A stretch of DNA of 64,000 nucleotides, from positions 145,204-209,203 of the forward strand of contig QKWP01000577.1 in assembly GCA_003550325.1 (NCBI GenBank), in the 5' to 3' direction. A program made the position numbers and the translations under genes. Positions 42,886 to 55,674 of this stretch are shown here, in pieces. Origin of the DNA: Gigaspora rosea. Lineage: Eukaryota; Glomeromycota; Glomeromycetes; Diversisporales; Gigasporaceae. Within the stretch, counting starts at the first letter, position 1. Each line of letters opens with the position of its first letter. The notes under the pieces are model-generated. The model was not told the origin of the DNA, did not search any database, and saw only the letters and a list, made by a program, of their open reading frames with translations.

Positions 42886-43350
42886 AAGAGATATATGGCA
42901 ATTTTTTGCAAATTTCATTTTGTATCTTACAATATTCTATCTATTAAAAACTATTTAAAAATTTTTTATAAAAGCATATTGGATAGCAAGCTTTAATAAA
43001 AAACATAGAGCTTTTTTAACCTGGAAAATAATAAATTTTTAAATTCATATTAATAATAAAAATACTGTGGCAACGGTATAATTTTGATAAGAATTTGTTA
43101 TGAACAAAAAGCACTCCATTTTATTAAAGTATGCTATCCATTATGCTTTGTTCAAAAAAAATACTAAATGCATAGCTTAATATATAAAATTGAGAAGATA
43201 CAATTTGATGCTTGTAAATTTTTTGTAAAAAAAAAAGCCATATATCTCCTCAACATTACACACAATACTCTATTTAGAAAATTTGCACAAAAGCATAGTG
43301 AATAGCATATTTTAATGTAATAGAGAACATTTTAACCAGAAATCTTTACT
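42880..43350. mobile_element. Foldback element with a third direct arm
   Basis: aatgtcaaagagatatatggc (42880s) is the near-inverse of gccatatatctcctcaacatt (about 43236-43256). Arms containing attggatagcaagctttaat and attaaagtatgctatccatt pair across the centre near 43070. A further copy in the first orientation (agtgaatagcatattttaatg) follows at 43297-43350. Non-coding. Confidence 0.55.
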
Positions 43351-43384
43351 ATTCGATTTTTATATAGGACCATTAATTTATATA

Positions 43385-44000
43385 GTGCATCGAACACCCA
43401 AACGTGGATTTTTAACGAGGATAACAAAACAAAATTTTCGGTCGGATGCGTTGGATCTAGGTCGGCGTTTAGCTCTAATAGTTAGAACTCATACAGGGGA
43501 GGGCGTCCTCAAAATTTCGGGTCGTGATACGTCAGATTGCATCGGAATCATAGTCGCCTGGATCGGAATTGATCAATTTTGTCCCAAAATCATAAAAAAT
43601 ATTACTAAATCATTTACATTCATTAAATAAAAAATGCCCAGCTGATAATTTTCTATAGAACCTAGTAAAACTAGGGCTAAACGCCGACCAAGATCCGACC
43701 CGGAAATTTGGGGAAAGCCCTGCAAAAATCAATTGTTAGCAGTTTCTATCAGCTGGGCATTATTTACTTAATGAATATGATTTCATTAGTAAAATTTTAT
43801 TGATATTGCACCAAATTAATCAATTCCGATCCAGCTGACCATGATTCCGATGCACTTCGACACAGAATTTTGGTGACCAACCTGTACAAATTCCAACGTG
43901 AAGATGTTGATTAATCCGATCAGGATTCCAAGATCAATGTCAAATCTAACCAGAATTACAGAATTAGACATCCCTACCCCTAAGCATGTGTATGACACAA
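43385..44000. mobile_element. Large GC-richer palindrome (foldback element)
   Basis: ggtcggcgtttagctctaat (43463 on) pairs with gggctaaacgccgaccaaga (43674 on). Further out, gattgcatcggaatcatagt and gatcggaattgat pair with atcaattccgatc and catgattccgatgcacttcg (43816-43860). aaaatgcccagctgata pairs with tatcagctgggcat. The two arms are rearranged, so this is probably one palindromic element inserted into or recombined with another. Open frames at 43385-43630 (+) and 43816-43998 (-) are mirror images of the same arm. Confidence 0.65.
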
Positions 44001-44566
44001 TTGATCATATAAATTAGTTCTACTTTAAATCCGGAATCGCTGAACTTTGCATAGCTTTGGAAAACAGTTCTGACGATAATAAGCGAAACTTTCATTTATG
44101 ATGTTTCTTGCCGCTACTTCATATAGTCCAGTACTTTTACGTGGTCTACCACTCGCTTGTCACTAGTAGAAGTTTGGCCTATTTTGTGATCTGAAATATA
44201 AATTTCGGATCTTAAAAACTAAAATCTTTTGGAATAAAAATATGAAAATTTCAAGTTACAATAATTAGAAAAAATTTGGAGACTTTATGGCTTTTAGATA
44301 AATTAACGAATTTTTGGCAGCCAATCAGCAATCAGCATGGTACAAGAATAAATAGTATTTTTAATAAAATTAACCAATCAGAGGATTTTTACCAATGTTG
44401 TATGAGTTACAATTTTAAATTGAGAAAATCTTGCACTACAAGGCTTGTCCATGCTCTATTTATGCGCTAAAATTTTCCCAATGTCTTAATAATAATTGTA
44501 ATAAACTTGAAAATGGAACATATCGGGTAGTTTTTTAAAAAATAGAACCAAAGTTCCCAATTTCAG
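44001..44566. other. Spacer, no gene seen
   Basis: An open stretch at 44276-44470 has no recognisable domain. The end (taatttcag at about 44558-44566) could be the acceptor of the kinase relic's first visible exon. Confidence 0.4.
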
Positions 44567-45720
44567 AATGCCGATATGAGACAGATGCACCGCTAATATG
44601 TGATGATTGCCTTCCTGAATTATTAAAAAGTGATTTTCCTAACTGGACAAGTAAAAATTCGCAAATTGATGAATTTATTCAAAAAGCACAACTTACATCA
44701 TCTTTTTCTTAAGGAGTTATAGATTCTAATATTAAATTTCTTTAAACTTGTTTGTATTCGATGTTAAATAAATTCAATTTTAAATGCAGACTCAGGCTCA
44801 ATTTTATTGTTGTCATTTATGTGGAGTAACTAAAGATCCTTCAAGATCTCTGTTCGTGATGCGTTACGCACCACAGGGAGATCTACGACGATTTTTGGAG
44901 AAAAATTTCGATATATTAACTCCAGAACATAAGTTACAAATAGCACAATCTACATGCACAGAACTCCAAAATATTCATGCTAAAGGTTGGGTACATGGTG
45001 ATCTTCAAAGTGGAAATATTTTATTATTAAATGAAAAAGATGCTTTTATTTCAGATTTTGAATTATGTCGACCGATAACTGAAATGCAATTGTTTAAAAA
45101 AAAAATTTATGGAATAATACCAAATATTGCACCAGAGATACTTCGTTTTCAATCTTCGTATTCTCAAGCAGGAGACATTTATAGTTTGGGTATGATTCTA
45201 TGGTAACTTTTTATGGGATCCGGCATTTTCAAACAGAACACACGATGTAAATTTAATAGCAGATATTTGTAATGGTCTTCGACCATAAACCTGCCATTTT
45301 GCACCTCTAACCTATAATGATTTGCTAGAAAATGTTGGGATCAAAATCCTTTAGAACGGGAAAGTTGATTACATGTTTGAGGTATATAAGAGAAAATGGA
45401 CTTGATGAAAACGAGATTATAAATGTTAGAGCTTTATCAGAGCAAAAATTGCTCAAATATTTGGTTACTTACTTAATAGGTATCAAAATGAATATTTTTT
45501 GAATCAAGACAAAAGATTTATATATCCGAAATTATTACGGGAATTCCTTAATTCATTTAACGCAACTAAGATATATAAAATTATGAAATGGAAGCCCGAT
45601 ATTGATATTCCTATTCATCTGGGTGTGATATATAAAAGTTGTATGATTAGTGTTAGTTATGAGTATGCGACTCATCAAAATGATATGACACTTCAATACG
45701 AAATTTGTGATATGCCGTAA
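44567..45720 (+). pseudogene. TKL-type protein kinase relic lacking most of the N-lobe
   Basis: 44567-44712 encodes CRYETDAPLICDDCLPELLK and NWTSKNSQIDEFIQKAQL, the Cys-rich leader common before kinases of this fungal family. After an intron-like gap ending ttttaaatgcag (44786), TQAQFYCCHLCGVTKDPS, LFVMRYAPQGDLRRFLEKNF, then HGDLQSGNIL (catalytic loop), ISDFELCRP (DFE instead of DFG) and IAPEIL follow. The glycine loop and VAIK lysine are absent. A stop after GMILW (45206) and frame changes precede the C-lobe end (CWDQNPLERE). A C-terminal tail continues to 45720 (NQDKRFIYPKLLREFL and on). It is dead for three separate reasons. Confidence 0.75.
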
Positions 45721-45748
45721 ATTAATGAAATTATATTAAGAAAGGTTG

Positions 45749-46080
45749 TAATTTTGCAAATCATGATCGGATAGCTACTGTTATTTAATAGTGACAGACT
45801 TTTGAAAGGAATTAAATATAAATGGATGACCGATCTCTACTTGTTTAAAATAGATATTGTTTAATGTTATATTAAATGGGATTTGTGAATAACATATTTT
45901 CTTCTCTGCCTTAAAAAAGAGATTAAATATTCACACTATAATTAAATAATGATAATTTCAGCAATATTTCCTTTAATTTATGATAGTGTTATTTTTGTAA
46001 CAAAATTTTATCAACTCCATCTCGTATTTTACGTAATTTGGTTTATTTTATAGAATTAAAAACAAGTATCCAAGAATTCT
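45749..46080. repeat. 332-bp repeat, first unit, ending at an N
   Basis: taattttgcaaatcatgatc through agtatccaagaattct repeats at 46082-46413 with about a dozen differences, mainly a homopolymer change (gtttaaaatagat against gctaaaaaaaaaa). See the finding on a false duplication. Confidence 0.9.
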
Positions 46081-46081
46081 N
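46081..46081. other. Ambiguous base (n), probable assembly seam
   Basis: The only n in the window sits exactly between two near-identical 332-bp units, as expected where two overlapping contig ends were abutted and not merged. Confidence 0.8.
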
Positions 46082-46413
46082 TAATTTTGCAAATCATGAT
46101 CGGATAGCTACTGTTATTTAATAGTGACAGACTTTTGAAAGGAATTAAATATAAATGGATGACCGATCTCTACTTGCTAAAAAAAAAAATTGTTTAATGT
46201 TATATTAAATGGGATTTGTGAATAACATATTTTCTTCTCTGCCTTAAAAAAGAGATTAAATATTCACACTAGAATTAAATAATGACAATTTCAGCAATAT
46301 TTCCTATAATTTATGATAGTGCTATTTTTGTAACAAACTTTTATCAACTCCATCTCTTATTTTACGTAATTTGGTTTATTTTATAGAATTAAAAACAAGT
46401 ATTCAAGAATTCT
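46082..46413. repeat. 332-bp repeat, second unit
   Basis: Begins at the same base as the first unit and continues past it (agaattctagattttg) into new sequence. Confidence 0.9.
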
Positions 46414-47135
46414 AGATTTTGTTTATAAAAAATATCTTTATAACTTAAAATTTAGTTTATGAAACAGGTATAACCTTTCAAATACTTGTCTAATGATAAT
46501 CTAACCCTACGCTAACTTTAGCTAGGGTTTTATTAAAGTTACAAACTTACAATAAATGTAATTTACTAAGTTGAAGTAAATCAGATTTCATGTAATTTTC
46601 ATAATGTTATACATGAAACACCAGCTTTACAAAGTTCGGCCACTATTATTGCATCATTTAATTATCGCAGTTTGCAAAATGATTTATCTTTGAACAAAAT
46701 ATTGCTATTACTTACAGGGTGTTCTCCCATACGTTTAGTTTTTCAATTTCACTTTAGATCAACCATTCAGTATACAGTACATAATATTTTGTTATTTTCA
46801 ATATCTTATATTATTGTAGATATGTTCCGAGATTTTAGGAAATTTCTTATTGCGTAAAATAATTATAAATTAATTTCAACTAATGAAATCATAAAAAAAA
46901 AGTGAGCATAATTTTTAAGAGGAATGATACATGACATGTTTTTAATATATATGTAGGATCTCTTTAATGTAGATGGTATATATAATTATTATATGAATAT
47001 AATACATAATAACCAACTACTTTAAGCTAATTTAAACACTAAACATAACTCAGACCCTAACTATTTATAAATATGCTTAAATTAGTTCAAAACCCTAATT
47101 TTTATATATTATAATTTTATTATAATCATATTGAG
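46414..47135. other. Spacer with an inverted piece of the A/B/C upstream block
   Basis: 46500-46610 (agctagggttttattaaagt, tacaaacttacaata, tcagatttcatg) reads as the reverse complement of the block at 2630-2720 and 48320-48400. An open stretch at 46672-46857 is unassigned. No gene is recognised. Confidence 0.4.
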
Positions 47136-47200
47136 TACCGCTAAGGGAAAACCTGTAATTCTAATTAGATGAAGAATTACAAGTTTTCCCTTGGCGGTAT
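47136..47200. repeat. Compact hairpin element, about 65 bp
   Basis: taccgctaagggaaaacctg with taattct, and agaattacaagttttccctt with ggcggta, pair almost perfectly around a loop of about 10 bases. It lies at the left edge of copy B and is absent from the corresponding place in copy C. It may be a tiny MITE. Confidence 0.6.
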
Positions 47201-48825
47201 TAAAAATCAATCAATATGGTATAAAACAAAGATAATGATATTTCTAAAAGTTACGAATGATGTTTTAAAATTCTATGTTTTTTTTAATATCTGTTACATT
47301 TGAATTGGGTATAACCTATAAGAACTTACAAACGCAATTGCTTGATTCTTTCATGTTTATGGAATTTGAAAAATAATATAACGATAATTCTTGTCATATT
47401 AATATAGCCTGACAAAAGCTCTTGATGAATGAATTCAGCTAATAAAATATTAAATAAAGTAAGTCTTTCAACAAAATTCTTATAATAACCTTGGGTATGC
47501 TGAACCACGATTTTCAAAATTCTCGCCTTTTCCCTATCTGCTATACTAAATATTTTCAGTGTTAATATTTTTTTTTATTTAACATGAAATCTGAAGCAGT
47601 AATTTTCTTTATTAATTTTCATTGTCAGGTTCAACGTAGCCGACAATGTCAGATGAGTGTAAAAAAAAAAAGAATAATTAGAAAGTAAACAGATAAGTTA
47701 ATGCAAACAAAAAAATTAAAATTGTATGAACTGAATTTTTTGCATTATAAAAGAAAAAAAATAAAAATCACATGTCTTAACCATTCAGTTAATTTATCAT
47801 ATGTACTCTTATTTGTTTATTCATCAATCGAAAATTATTCGATCAAAGATATTGCCATTCATAAAATTCATTGTATCACATATAAAATTATGTGTACTTA
47901 CAATATTTTCTAATTTTTACGGTCCAATATTTTAGCAAATCTAATACATCGATTAATACGTCGATTAAAACATAGACTAATAAATCTTCTTTATACATTA
48001 TCACTATATTTATGGAGTAAAAATATCTAATGAGAAACATTAGAAAAATACCACAAGATTGAGTAGCTTATTACTAGTTTATTTACCATAGTTTTGTTAT
48101 AGTAAGTGATGCCGAGCAAAAACTTGTAAGAAATATTTTATGCATTCGTTAAGTTTCATCTATAAAATTGTTATTAATTATTTTAAATTAAATAATGCAA
48201 ATTTAAAGTGATTAAATACATAAGAACTTTACTAACTGTTACAAATTTTAATTACATTTAAATAATCTCTTTATGGATGTAATTTTGCGTTGTTTTACGT
48301 AATTTTGGGTAAGCTTCATGAAATCTGATTACTGAAATTTACGCAAAATTGTATGTAATAATGTATTGAGTTTGTAATTTTCGTAACACAGCCCTAAACT
48401 TGGCTGACAAAAAATAAACTTATTTGAATTACTTAAATTTGCAGTTATACCAAAAATAGATTTTCAATGCTCAATTATTGAAATTTATGAACATGAAATA
48501 AGCTGATTTGTAACTAAATTTCAATTTATGTCATAAAATTATAATTTAGAATTTCTAGATAATTTATATAATCAAATATTATCTTTTGAAAAATTTTGTC
48601 GCTAAAAATACATATACTACTTATTTATACTACGAAGTATTGCGTTTGCTGTTTAAGTCAGCAGCAACAATATTAACTTTGTGACATGTAACTCTGAGTG
48701 TACCTATGGATAAATAATTATATTTCAGACTATAAATGCAAAAAACTTTTAGTGGCAATTTTGTTGATTACAAGCCAATATAAGAAACAGAGAATTTTTT
48801 AAAGATAAAGCATCTCATTTTAAAT

Positions 48826-50265
48826 TTAATTAGCATATTATCTTTACTATAGCTGTTTGTGTAATCGACCGTTCCAATATAATAAATATTATCGTAGCAG
48901 GATTAAATGCCAAATATTTAAGCACTACTTATGCCGTATTAACTTTAATATTACCGTGGTATCAATTCTTATCTCATACTAAAGTTTACTAAAATTTTAG
49001 GGTTTCAAATTTGAATTCCGATTACTATGTTACTTATCAATCGCATCTACGTGTTAAGCGGTGGTTACCCATTCGAGTTGTTAGATTTATTTTAGGTTAA
49101 AAATAATAAAATTCGTTAATGTAAGTAAGCCAACACAAAGTTAATTTTTTTTTTTTCGTTTTGCATAACCCGCCGACCCAATTTTTCCAAAAAAAAAAAA
49201 AAAAAAAATATTCCTATTGTGGCAATTATTCCATTTTTGCCATTTAATTTTTTCTCTGTCACCCGATGATGACCTTAATTTCCCGGAATTACCCGATAGC
49301 CCGATAAAAAAAAACCAAAATTTTCTGATTCCATGTTATGCAAACCGAAGAATTAACTTTGCGTGACCTTAAATATTAACATGAATAATTTAAGCCACTC
49401 AAAGTTGTTTTTTTAAAAAAAAAATCCACCCACCGACCGGAATTTTGAAACACCAGGTTATGCAAAACAAAAAATTAACTTTGCGTGGCCTAATATGAAT
49501 ACTAATATTATTCACAACAAACTTATTCATGTGTAGGAATTGCAGAGGCAGGATTTCCACCATCTGTATTGAGACATCTGAATTTATTATGAGGCTACAA
49601 AAGAAATGACTTTGAAATACACTATCTTTCTTATTTTTATCAATTTTCAAATTTGTGGTATCTATGTAAATTATATTTTGCCCCGTTTAATTATATGTAC
49701 AATGACATTTAATTTCTGTACATACAGTATATTAATGAAATATTATTAACAATAAGTTTTAAACCTATTTCAGGCTTATTTTTTTGATTCAGATACAAGA
49801 CTATTAAAAAGTTTCCAGCTGTTATTCATAATCGACGGATTTCTTTCCATAGTTGTTGCCATATTTTTAACCTTTCATACCTGCTTCCTCACGTATCTTT
49901 CGTCTGACCTCAGAAGGTGGCCCTACAGTAGTCGACCGTAGCATTGAAAGAACTCAAATTTTAAACGTGTGCGTACAGATATCAGAGAATATACTTATTT
50001 AAGAATAGTATGCTTTGGATCGATCTCATCTTTTACACTTAGTCCTGTCCTAGCAAAACAATTGGCATAATGACGTTAAGTCAATTAATGACATTACTAC
50101 CATATATTTTGTCTACTACTGTACTATATATATGGTCTTGCTTCATTGTTATCAAATAAGTACCAGAAAATGATCTTGGAGTATAATTTCCAGAGATCTT
50201 ATTTCTATTGTTAGATTTGCAGAGACCGTAGCAACATGGCCACTAATTCGAGTTTATACAGTTTA
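48826..50265 (+). pseudogene. MFS transporter relic (allantoate/DAL5-permease-like), copy B
   Basis: Same gene as copy A, slightly better preserved in the middle: VIDRSNI (48870), GLNAKYLSTTYAVL, GIAEAGFPPSVLRHLNL (49537-49590; GI.EAGF.P motif after TM4), QLLFIIDGFLSIVVAIF (about 49818-49870; TM helix with the FIIDG/LFIIEG motif), MTLSQLMTLLPYIL and STTVLYIWSCFI (50073-50150), ending with a SIVRFAETVATWPLI stretch. These match MFS helices 1-8 in order. The base missing before VIDRSNI is shared with A and C, and the Harbinger-like MITE interrupts it. Non-functional. Confidence 0.65.
49129..49490. mobile_element. Dimeric MITE with TAA target duplication, copy B
   Basis: The same insertion as at 3471-3842, with TAA at 49126-49128 and 49491-49493. 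Ends gccaacacaaagttaattt and aaattaactttgcgtggcc. Its presence at the identical site in A and B means it entered before those copies separated. Confidence 0.8.
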
Positions 50266-52816
50266 AAATGCTTTTCTATGACTTTACTGGCTTGTAGAAT
50301 GTGCACTGTGCGACTTGTAGCTTTTAGTTGCTATGTGAAAATTGATTATTTTTTTCTTGTATATAAAACAACTATTTATTTCTTGCATATAAAACAACTA
50401 TTTATAGTTCTTTTATTTGCAAATTAGGAAGACAAATGAGTTTTTAAATCCTATTAATTCTGCATGTTACAATTGTTTTAACAATGGCAATAAAAAAGTT
50501 CATAGATTCACAAAAAATTAGTGTCTAAATTCAGTGTATTATCATTGTTTTAATAATGACTATATGCCGAATTCATGTGGTTCACAAATTCAGTTGTAAT
50601 ACTAAGCATATCGATTAACAAATTGCTTTATCTTACTTAAACCTTTTATTGGTTGGCCAATATAAACATATTAACATGGCTATCAGGCTGATTAAGGTAC
50701 CAGTTTATGTTGGATGGGTCGTTGGAGTTCTAATTTTTCCAATTAATGAAGCATTGTATGTTTAATCGCTGTGATTATTCAATTCTACTGGCAATTACAT
50801 TAAAATTTAGATCATATTAATAAGAAATGTGATTTTGACATAATATCCTATCACAATATTAGCTGAGTTAAGAATAAAAAAAGGTTAAAGATTTGGCAAT
50901 GAGATTGAATGAACATGAGCCAAAGTGTGATGAAGTATTATCATTCTAAATGAAGGAATATAACCTAATTGATTGCAGCTCCAAGTTATAAACTAATCAT
51001 TTTAACCTTCTTATTTTCATAGTAGTATTAACATTATTATATATATATAATGATTATTTGTTTAAATAATGCATAGTTTTAGCATATATATTCTTAAATC
51101 AATCATTGTATCATGTATTTATTGCTACAGTATTAATACAAAAATCAAACCCTAATTTGTAAACATTTTAATATACTTTACATGAAGAGTCAAAGAAAAC
51201 AAAATTACCTTGTGTAAAATAACATCATTAATTACAAGATTTATGGTCACATAAGCTGCTATTTAAGTAGTGACAAGGTCATAAGATGAATTCATTGATG
51301 TCAATAAGGTATTTAGAAATAAAGAAGCAATTGTCCTACCTACTTTAAAACAATTAAACACATTAATAGAAGAGTCTGATCCTTTATGAATTTATAGTTT
51401 ACAAAACCCTTTCCTCTGATGTTCAATATCACATAAAATTATTGGCACTAACTATTTACAATGGTTATGAAAGAAAGGTATGATAGGTTTCTACTATATT
51501 CAGCATATTAAAAATATTGGTTTAAGTTTCTATATTGATTACAAATTTTGATAATGGTTTGATGGCATGTCGATGAAATCTTGTATTAAAATACATTGGC
51601 ATTTGTTCATTAACAAAAAATTATAGAAACAAAACAAATTTCACTTCATCAAGGTATGTAAATTCATAGGTTACAATCTATGTATTTTATTAAATTTCTC
51701 GATTGCATTCAAATATCTGACTCTCTTGTCGCGCTTTCTTCTCATGTTAATTGTTAATTCTGTATTTTAATACATGAAAAGCACATAAAATACATTAAAA
51801 CTGCTCAAAAATAATATTAATACGAATATAGATGAAAATATAATTCAACTATTTCTGATTGCGAAAAATTCTTATATATACGTAAAAGATAATACCTTTT
51901 CACGGCAATATTTAAATATTTTTGAAGTGAGAGCTTTAAAAGTTGAATTTAAGATATGAATGTAATTAAAGAAATGAAATGGTGCATCTGATAGCTCATT
52001 TATAACGTTTAAAATGTAATTAATGATAAAGATATTTGTATAAACAAGTACATTCGGAACTTGATAATTATTTAAGTAACTCTTTAAATTAAAACTATTT
52101 AAATAACTTCAAAACTATTGAAATAGATTTCTCAAAGCTTAATTCTGAAACAATGGATATTTAAGTCTTCGATGAAATAATTTACAAAACATCAAATTAA
52201 ATAACAACCTCAATAATTACTATTATAAATGAGTATTTAACACCATATACAATTCTATAACACAAGAATTATTTAGAAGAACAATCATTAACCGCTTTTT
52301 CACATTCGACACAAGCACCAAATCATATAATTTTGATTGGATATTATTGTAAATATATGAAAATCTCCTGTTTTGAAAACATCTATAAAAATCCAGAAGT
52401 ATCGTGGATTTCCAATAATATGTATATTACCATATCATTTTGATATTGCTATACATTTAGCTGTGAAATTCTTTTTAAGTGCTAATTATGTTGGATATGA
52501 TTAGTGTATATTATTTAAGAGAGGCGATCATTTATAGTGTACCTAATAATATAAACCAGTTTTTACTTGAGTAATAATTTCAATGCTATACTGTTAATTA
52601 CTAATATGTCAAATCTGGCAATATTCCACGGCCCATAATGTTCTCCCGTGAACATTTCTGATGATATTTTTATGATGACGTAATGCCGTGAAAATATCTA
52701 TAAGATATTAAATAACCATTACAGTTAAATAAGTAACCCTAATATTATAATTTTATTATAATTTTTATTGTAACTTTATTTCAATAAATTTAAATCAGTA
52801 AACTTTATTTTGATTT
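50266..52816. other. Spacer conserved with copy A; holds two empty insertion sites
   Basis: No gene was recognised in 2.5 kb. It contains the unoccupied targets of the two copy A insertions: CTG at 50788-50790 (CCCTATAAG element) and the 18-bp LINE target at 51440-51457. A tandem repeat of ttttcttgtatataaaacaactattta-like sequence occurs at about 50345-50402. Confidence 0.6.
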
Positions 52817-54300
52817 TTAGTGAATCTGAAATATTTCGTATTCATTTACTAAAGAAATTTCAACATTATTAATTTCTGTTTCATATGCGTCATTATCACA
52901 ACGACATGCATTTTGATCCTTAACAAATTTTATCAAAATCATTAAACATTCGAAAATCATTACCGCAAAGTTTGCAACATAATAGTTCTTTCTTAAAAAT
53001 AATGCATACTGTGGATTTTTCACTCGACTTAAAATAGAATTTTGACTAGCGTCATTTTTCAATGAAAAATAATCTCTCCTGGCAATAAACATAATTGTAA
53101 GCAGAATTATTTCATGCAATTGAATTATATCCTCCAAGAAATTTTCAATATTATAAGAACCTTTAACATTTGAAACAATAACAGTATTAGATTTCATATC
53201 ACACAAATTCCAAAATGCATCTCTAGTAAAGACGAAGAAGTAATTTCGTATGGATTATTTAATGAATTATACAAGTTGATTTTTTTATCAATCCACGATG
53301 CAATTTCTGCTGCGTATTCTTCATTGATAATTGTTGAAAATGGCTCTGGTAATACTATTTCTGAAATAATACGGAGTGGTAAAATAGTTGACGAAATTTG
53401 ATAATTATAATTAGATGTCATAAATTTTTTAATCAAATCATTCCAAATATTTTTATCAATAATTTGTGAATATGGCAATAAAAAATTTGCACCATCGTCA
53501 CTAGAAATTTGAAAGTATGGATAAAAAATAAGCAATTTTATAGTGTTGTCTTAAAAGCTCTAAAATTTATAATCCCAAATTTTTATCTCTTCCATTTGCA
53601 AATCATCACGACTGATGAGTGAAACTAGTGCATACTCTTTAAGAGAAGTGAAATCTTCTGAATTAAAGGCGAGATTTGGATATTTTGCTACAATATTATT
53701 ACACTAGTTTTGAAGTTCTTTGAGTTTATTATTTTGAAAGCATGTTTTATAAATATGCGCAAATCAAGACCATAACCAGTGATCATTTGATTCGATTAAA
53801 TGAATTTGAAGACATTCCAATAATTCTTTTAAAAGAAATTCTTCAGCTACTTGAATAAGTTCAAAAGAAACTGAGCGTCAAAATTCTCTAAAGAAACAAA
53901 TCCGCCAAATATGTACCTTATATGTTTTTTAAATAATTAAGTTAAAAATATTGTAAAATAATTTGCATATAAACAAAAAATTATATCTTCATTTACTTGA
54001 TAATAAATTCAAATTGCTGAATTGAAATATTTGACTTTAAATTAATACTTGTAACGCTAACTGTATCCTTAGCAACCTTTAATACTTAGTTACGAAAATA
54101 TAAAGATCTGTATTTTAAAATTACTGAATGACATTTAAATTCCTTTGCATTTGAAGATTTTCACACTTTGATAATTACATTAAAATCTTCTTTGATTTCA
54201 AGAAGTTCTATGTAAAGTCTTCGTATTCTGGGTGTGAGATAACACAGAAGGAAATTTCGATGTAAGTGACAATTAATGTTTCTTTTATGTAAAAAACAGA
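52817..54300 (-). pseudogene. BTB-BACK-TLDc gene relic, copy B
   Basis: Better preserved at the C-terminus than copy A. 53535-53194 gives SSDDGANFLLPYSQIIDK, SSTILPLRIISEIVLPEP and IINEEYAAEIASWIDKK. An overlapping frame, 53206-52817, gives NTVIVSNVKGSYNIENFLED, FSLKNDASQNSILSRVKNPQ and NNVEISLVNEYEIFQIH, the end of a TLDc domain at its natural stop. A BTB-like block lies at about 54100-54210, but a stop (tga) replaces the Gly codon of the KVG motif seen in copy A. Frame changes near 53200 and in the BACK region inactivate it. Confidence 0.78.
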
Positions 54301-54354
54301 TCATAGATGAGTTATAAAAAATTGTCGACAATTTTTATACAAAATTGATCACTG

Positions 54355-54845
54355 ATTTACGGGTCTCTGAAAAAAAAGTTGCAAACATCACCCATAATTA
54401 GTTAATCTCTCACTGCATCGCGGTATATTGCCGTTTTTCGCATATTGTTATTGGTGAATATTACTCTTTTTTTTTTTTTTTTGCGATATTAATTTCTTTA
54501 CTAAGGTATCGCAGATTATTTTCATTACTAATAAAATTTTAAGTTCATCGAAATTTGACATAATACCACGACATAGCTTCATTAGATAATTTGATATTTG
54601 TATCTCAAAAACATGGTCAGCATTATATAAATTGTCATCAACTTTAAATTCGTAATTATTTTCAGTTATGTTATCATTTAGGATTTTTTGGCTACCGTCC
54701 TTGAGTTATCATGTATGTAAGAGTTTACATCAGAATTTGTGGCAACATCATTATTATTTGTAGTTTTAAAATTTGCGGCACTTAAACAAGTTGATATTGG
54801 TTTCGGTATCGGTGCCACTGGTGTTGCTGTCCATTTCTCCAAATA
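54355..54845 (-). pseudogene. Unrecognised minus-strand coding relic, copy B
   Basis: Counterpart of 14960-15425, with the same protein-like stretch (NNYEFKVDDNLYNADHVFEI, SNYLMKLCRGIMSNFDEL). A longer T-run (54468-54482) interrupts it. Family not recognised. Confidence 0.45.
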
Positions 54846-55602
54846 TCATTACAGATATTTAAATATAATAGATATGAAACAATTCTTTAATGTAATTTTT
54901 AAAACTTAGAATTTCTTGTATCTGATCATCAAAGTCGGATGATTTGATAGGCAAGATTTTAAAAGGGATTAATATATTTCTTAAAGAAAATGACTATTCG
55001 GATATATTGTTATAATTCACTTATGCAATTTATGAAATTGATTATTCTGAAAGTTTTTATGACAAATATTTGCGAAATGAAACGAAACAATGAGAATGTT
55101 CTTTAATGAAGTAGAATTCAATATTATTAAGGCGCATTGACTTAAAAATAAATGACGCATCTTATTTTTTCAACAAAATTACTTCTTCGTATATATATGT
55201 ATCTTAATTAAATTATTAAAGTAATATAATTAAAGTTTTTGGTTTATCTTTTATATTTTTTATACAAATCAATGCCGTAATAAAGAAAAGTTTAACGAAA
55301 TTTAAACATTACTAATGTCGAATGAGTTTCGGAGTTAATTTTTTCTATTGTTGAAAAAAATCTAATGATTGTCTGAAACAAACATTTCAATTTAGCTCAT
55401 TGCTAATGCTGCCTCAAGTAGTCTACATGCAGGATTAACTCTAATGCCTAATATATACAATAATTTCTAACGCTAAAATAGCTTTTTTTTTTTTGAAAAG
55501 GAATGATTAACGATAATATGAAAATGAATGTTTTAAATCGCTATGATTAACATCTCAATATGTCAAGTTACACTGCGCATGCAGTAATTGCATCTAAAAA
55601 TA
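54846..55602. other. Upstream region of kinase copy B
   Basis: Conserved with 15440-16195. No gene is seen. Confidence 0.5.
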
Positions 55603-55613
55603 CTGTATATAAA
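55603..55613 (+). promoter_or_regulatory. Putative TATA box of kinase copy B
   Basis: ctgtatataaa lies about 65 bp before the ATG at 55675, identical in sequence and spacing to copy A. Confidence 0.5.
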
Positions 55614-55674
55614 TTTGTACGCACGTACAGCACATTACACAAATTCCGCCTCAACACTCTTTTCCTGCATCAAA

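Noticed and set aside
43385..43998. Two open frames on opposite strands
   Set aside because: They read the same palindrome arm from both ends and contain no domain.
46081..46081. Tandem 332-bp repeat as a biological duplication
   Set aside because: The N at the exact junction makes an assembly seam the simpler explanation.
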